A stretch of DNA of 26,560 nt from assembly GCA_002435825.1 (NCBI GenBank), contig DIVL01000019.1, positions 18,716-45,275 of the forward strand, in the 5' to 3' direction. Of the stretch, positions 25,018-26,560 are shown one piece after another. Below the pieces are notes generated by a model. That model was not told the origin of the DNA and searched no databases. It saw only the letters and a list, made by a program, of their open reading frames with translations. The translations under genes and the position numbers were made by a program. The stretch comes from Anaerolineaceae bacterium UBA6133 (GTDB lineage: Bacteria; Chloroflexota; Anaerolineae; Anaerolineales; Anaerolineaceae). The first letter of the stretch is position 1. Each line of letters begins with the position of its first letter.

Positions 25018-25118
25018 CGATTATTCCTTAACTCAGGATTTATTGCTTTATTGATTACGGCGCAATTTTCTTTTAACTGAAAAGGTGCTAATTGATAAAA
25101 TGCGGTTTGGGTTGCTAA

Positions 25119-25124
25119 ATTATA
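25119..25124 (-). promoter_or_regulatory. Possible -10 box of the ABC operon
   Basis: TATAAT on the minus strand overlaps the stop codon of the upstream membrane protein gene, about 100 bases before oppD. No -35 at suitable spacing is convincing. Confidence 0.25.
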
Positions 25125-26031
25125 TCACCACATTTCTTGTGTTGGCTATGGCATCTTTAAAAAAAATATAGTCAGGAAAGGTCAAATGCTCAGTGGGTAA
25201 TTGAAAGTTCTTGTTAATAAAAGGACTGCAGCGCACTGGTTGAGCATAAAAAACTGTGCAAATTGCAAATTCTCCATCAAAGTCAACCAGAAGTTCTATC
25301 CTTCCCAAAAATTGATCAGACTCAATTATCGTTATTTTATACGGCTTTAAAACCAGGTCTTCAATTTCATTTAAAGCGCTAAGATGGATTTTGCGCGCCA
25401 GATCTTTGTCAACTTCTACACCATAGTTTTCAGAAGCAAATTGAATCAGACTATCAGTCACCAAGGTCGCTTCACGAAATTTTACATTCACTAAGTGATC
25501 ACCCGCTTTACCCGCAACTCCAAATAATAACACACTTGCCAGCAGCATGAACAACATACCGCTCTTACTTGAAGATACCAGTGCTTGATCAACCAAAATT
25601 CCTTCCATCAGTCCTGCAATCAGACTGGGCAAGGCAGTCACAAATAATCCAAAAAACCACAACTGACCCAGGGAATCCAACTCGGGGAATTTAATCAAAT
25701 TAGCCAACTCCGGTTCAATATTTCTAAGAATTAACGCTCTCCCATGCACAGGCAACCAGGTAATCAGCCAGGTGCACAAGATTCCAAAGCCGAGCCAAAG
25801 TGAAAGAGTCACCCAGCTTTTGTCAATTTTTACTGACAACCAACCGATCAAAATTCCTACAATGATCAAAATTACGAAGGCTGGAGCAAAATTAATTAAT
25901 GGGTGTTTAACGTTTGACTGAGCTAACAAAAATGCGTCAATACCCCAGGCGGCCAGAGCAAACACCAACCCTGCAGTTGCTCCAAAAAGGCAACCAAGTA
26001 ATTGTTTTTTGGTGTTAAATTTACTCTCCAT
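25120..26031 (-). CDS. Five-helix membrane protein of unknown function
   Basis: The protein has 303 residues from ATG 26031. A TTG at 26085 with AGGA 5 bases upstream would add 18 residues and cannot be excluded. I do not recognise a family. Five hydrophobic helices are visible: LLGCLFGATAGLVFALAAWG, NFAPAFVILIIVGILIGWLS, VTLSLWLGFGILCTWLITWL, WFFGLFVTALPSLIAGLMEG and MLFMLLASVLLFGVAG. A soluble C-terminal domain of ~120 residues (from HLVNVKFREA) has alternating helix and strand. It has no obvious catalytic motif. Base composition is more AT-rich than most neighbours. It lies between pnp and the ABC operon in the same direction. It could be a lineage-specific membrane protein; a link to transport is only suggested by position. 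Confidence 0.7.
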   Translation of the reverse strand: MESKFNTKKQLLGCLFGATAGLVFALAAWGIDAFLLAQSNVKHPLINFAPAFVILIIVGILIGWLSVKIDKSWVTLSLWLGFGILCTWLITWLPVHGRALILRNIEPELANLIKFPELDSLGQLWFFGLFVTALPSLIAGLMEGILVDQALVSSSKSGMLFMLLASVLLFGVAGKAGDHLVNVKFREATLVTDSLIQFASENYGVEVDKDLARKIHLSALNEIEDLVLKPYKITIIESDQFLGRIELLVDFDGEFAICTVFYAQPVRCSPFINKNFQLPTEHLTFPDYIFFKDAIANTRNVVI

Positions 26032-26105
26032 CTTATCTCTACCAATTCTAATCAGATGAAAGGTCGGCAACAACGTTTTAAGCAAGCGTGTCCTGCTTAT
26101 ATTAA

Positions 26106-26111
26106 ATTATA
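26106..26111 (-). promoter_or_regulatory. Possible -10 box of the membrane protein gene
   Basis: TATAAT on the minus strand would start transcription near 26099. That is 14 bases before the alternative TTG start and 68 before the ATG. No clear -35. The rest of the gap between this gene and pnp (26112-26248) holds nothing I can support. Confidence 0.3.
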
Positions 26112-26248
26112 CACATTTTTATTACTTAATGTTCTGATGTTTTATTGATGACTCTTCTTAATCGGGGTATTCTCTATGGTGCTGCGAATCCTTCCCGAAA
26201 TTTTGCATTGAGAATATCTCTGTGGAAAACCGCTGCCACCAGGATAAT

Positions 26249-26278
26249 AAAAGGCGCCGATTTTCATCAGCACCTTTT
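26249..26278 (-). terminator. Intrinsic terminator of pnp
   Basis: On the minus strand AAAAGGTGCTGAT pairs with ATCGGCGCCTTTT (two G-U pairs) around a GAAA tetraloop and runs into TTTTATTAT. It lies 37 bases after the pnp stop. Confidence 0.8.
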
Positions 26279-26314
26279 CAAAATACTATAACAGGTTACA
26301 AACAAACCTGTGGC

Positions 26315-26560
26315 TTAGTTGCGTCGACCCCTGCGATCTCCACCAGAGCTTCGGCGATCACCACCTGAACTTCTGCGGTCGCCACCGCTCTTGCCACCCT
26401 TGGGTTTGTCGTGCTCGCGCGCTTCCTCGGGGGTCCAGCCCTCAAGCAAAGCCTGGCGCGATAGACGGATCTTGCCTTCAGGTGTAACGTCGGTCACCAT
26501 AACAGTCAGCTCGTCGCCAACATTGACCACATCTTCAACCTTTTCAACGCGTTCGCTGGA
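26315..26560 (-). CDS. pnp: Polynucleotide phosphorylase, C-terminal fragment (cut by window edge)
   Basis: The frame is open to the window edge, leaving the last 81 residues. The piece is the end of an S1 RNA-binding domain: ERVEKVEDVVNVGDELTVMV, then DVTPEGKIRLSRQALLEGWT and EEAR, which is the usual bacterial PNPase ending. It is followed by a basic, glycine-rich tail with three copies of GGDRR(SS) and a final GRRN. PNPase degrades RNA 3' to 5' with phosphate and is part of the RNA-decay machinery. The tail may add RNA affinity. A different S1-domain protein is possible but less likely. Confidence 0.75.
   Translation of the reverse strand, partial: SSERVEKVEDVVNVGDELTVMVTDVTPEGKIRLSRQALLEGWTPEEAREHDKPKGGKSGGDRRSSGGDRRSSGGDRRGRRN

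Noticed and set aside
26315..26401. Short direct repeats as a possible CRISPR or satellite array
   Set aside because: They are in-frame codon repeats for the GGDRR tail of pnp, without spacers.

Overview
The window looks like a piece of chromosome from an Anaerolineae-type Chloroflexota bacterium. This is inference from gene content: an Agl23-type glycosyltransferase fused to NHL repeats, a tandem pair of lipoproteins with NBR1-like Ig domains on Thr/Pro-rich stalks, a DUF3795 protein, a GH38 mannosidase, and a family-5 ABC uptake operon with a lipoprotein binding protein. No rRNA, tRNA, CRISPR array or intact transposon is visible.

Left part (1-6437): a large membrane glycosyltransferase with a C-terminal beta-propeller (158-3733, +) converges with a cytoplasmic GH2 glycosidase (3787-5574, -) on a shared two-way terminator. 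Next comes a wrecked ABC exporter locus (5915-6392): the first ~70 codons of the ATPase are joined out of frame to the last ~85 codons of an ABC-2 permease, the scar of one large deletion.

Middle (6438-18640, all +): two NBR1-Ig lipoproteins, queG (epoxyqueuosine reductase), and an AT-rich two-gene restriction-modification module (beta-class methyltransferase plus a BglII/BstYI-family endonuclease sharing 14 bases). Then follow a GH38 alpha-mannosidase with a Dus tRNA-dihydrouridine synthase 10 bases behind it, a UMF1/Atg22-type MFS transporter, a D-Ala-D-Ala-ligase-like ATP-grasp enzyme with a GNAT acetyltransferase 6 bases behind it, and a small Cys-rich DUF3795 protein.

Right part (18653-26560, all -): read in its own direction this is the end of pnp, a five-helix membrane protein of unknown function, and a peptide/oligosaccharide-type ABC operon in the order oppD-oppF-binding protein-oppB-oppC.

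The most striking observation is the binding protein (20906-22948). It is circularly permuted. Behind an ordinary lipoprotein signal, the half that normally forms the C-terminus (residues ~55-318) comes first and the half that normally forms the N-terminus (~325-680) comes second. The stop codon falls where the two halves are normally joined, at the hinge crossing. Each half is present once and the reading frame is open throughout. I know of no description of such a permutation in family-5 binding proteins, but could not search.
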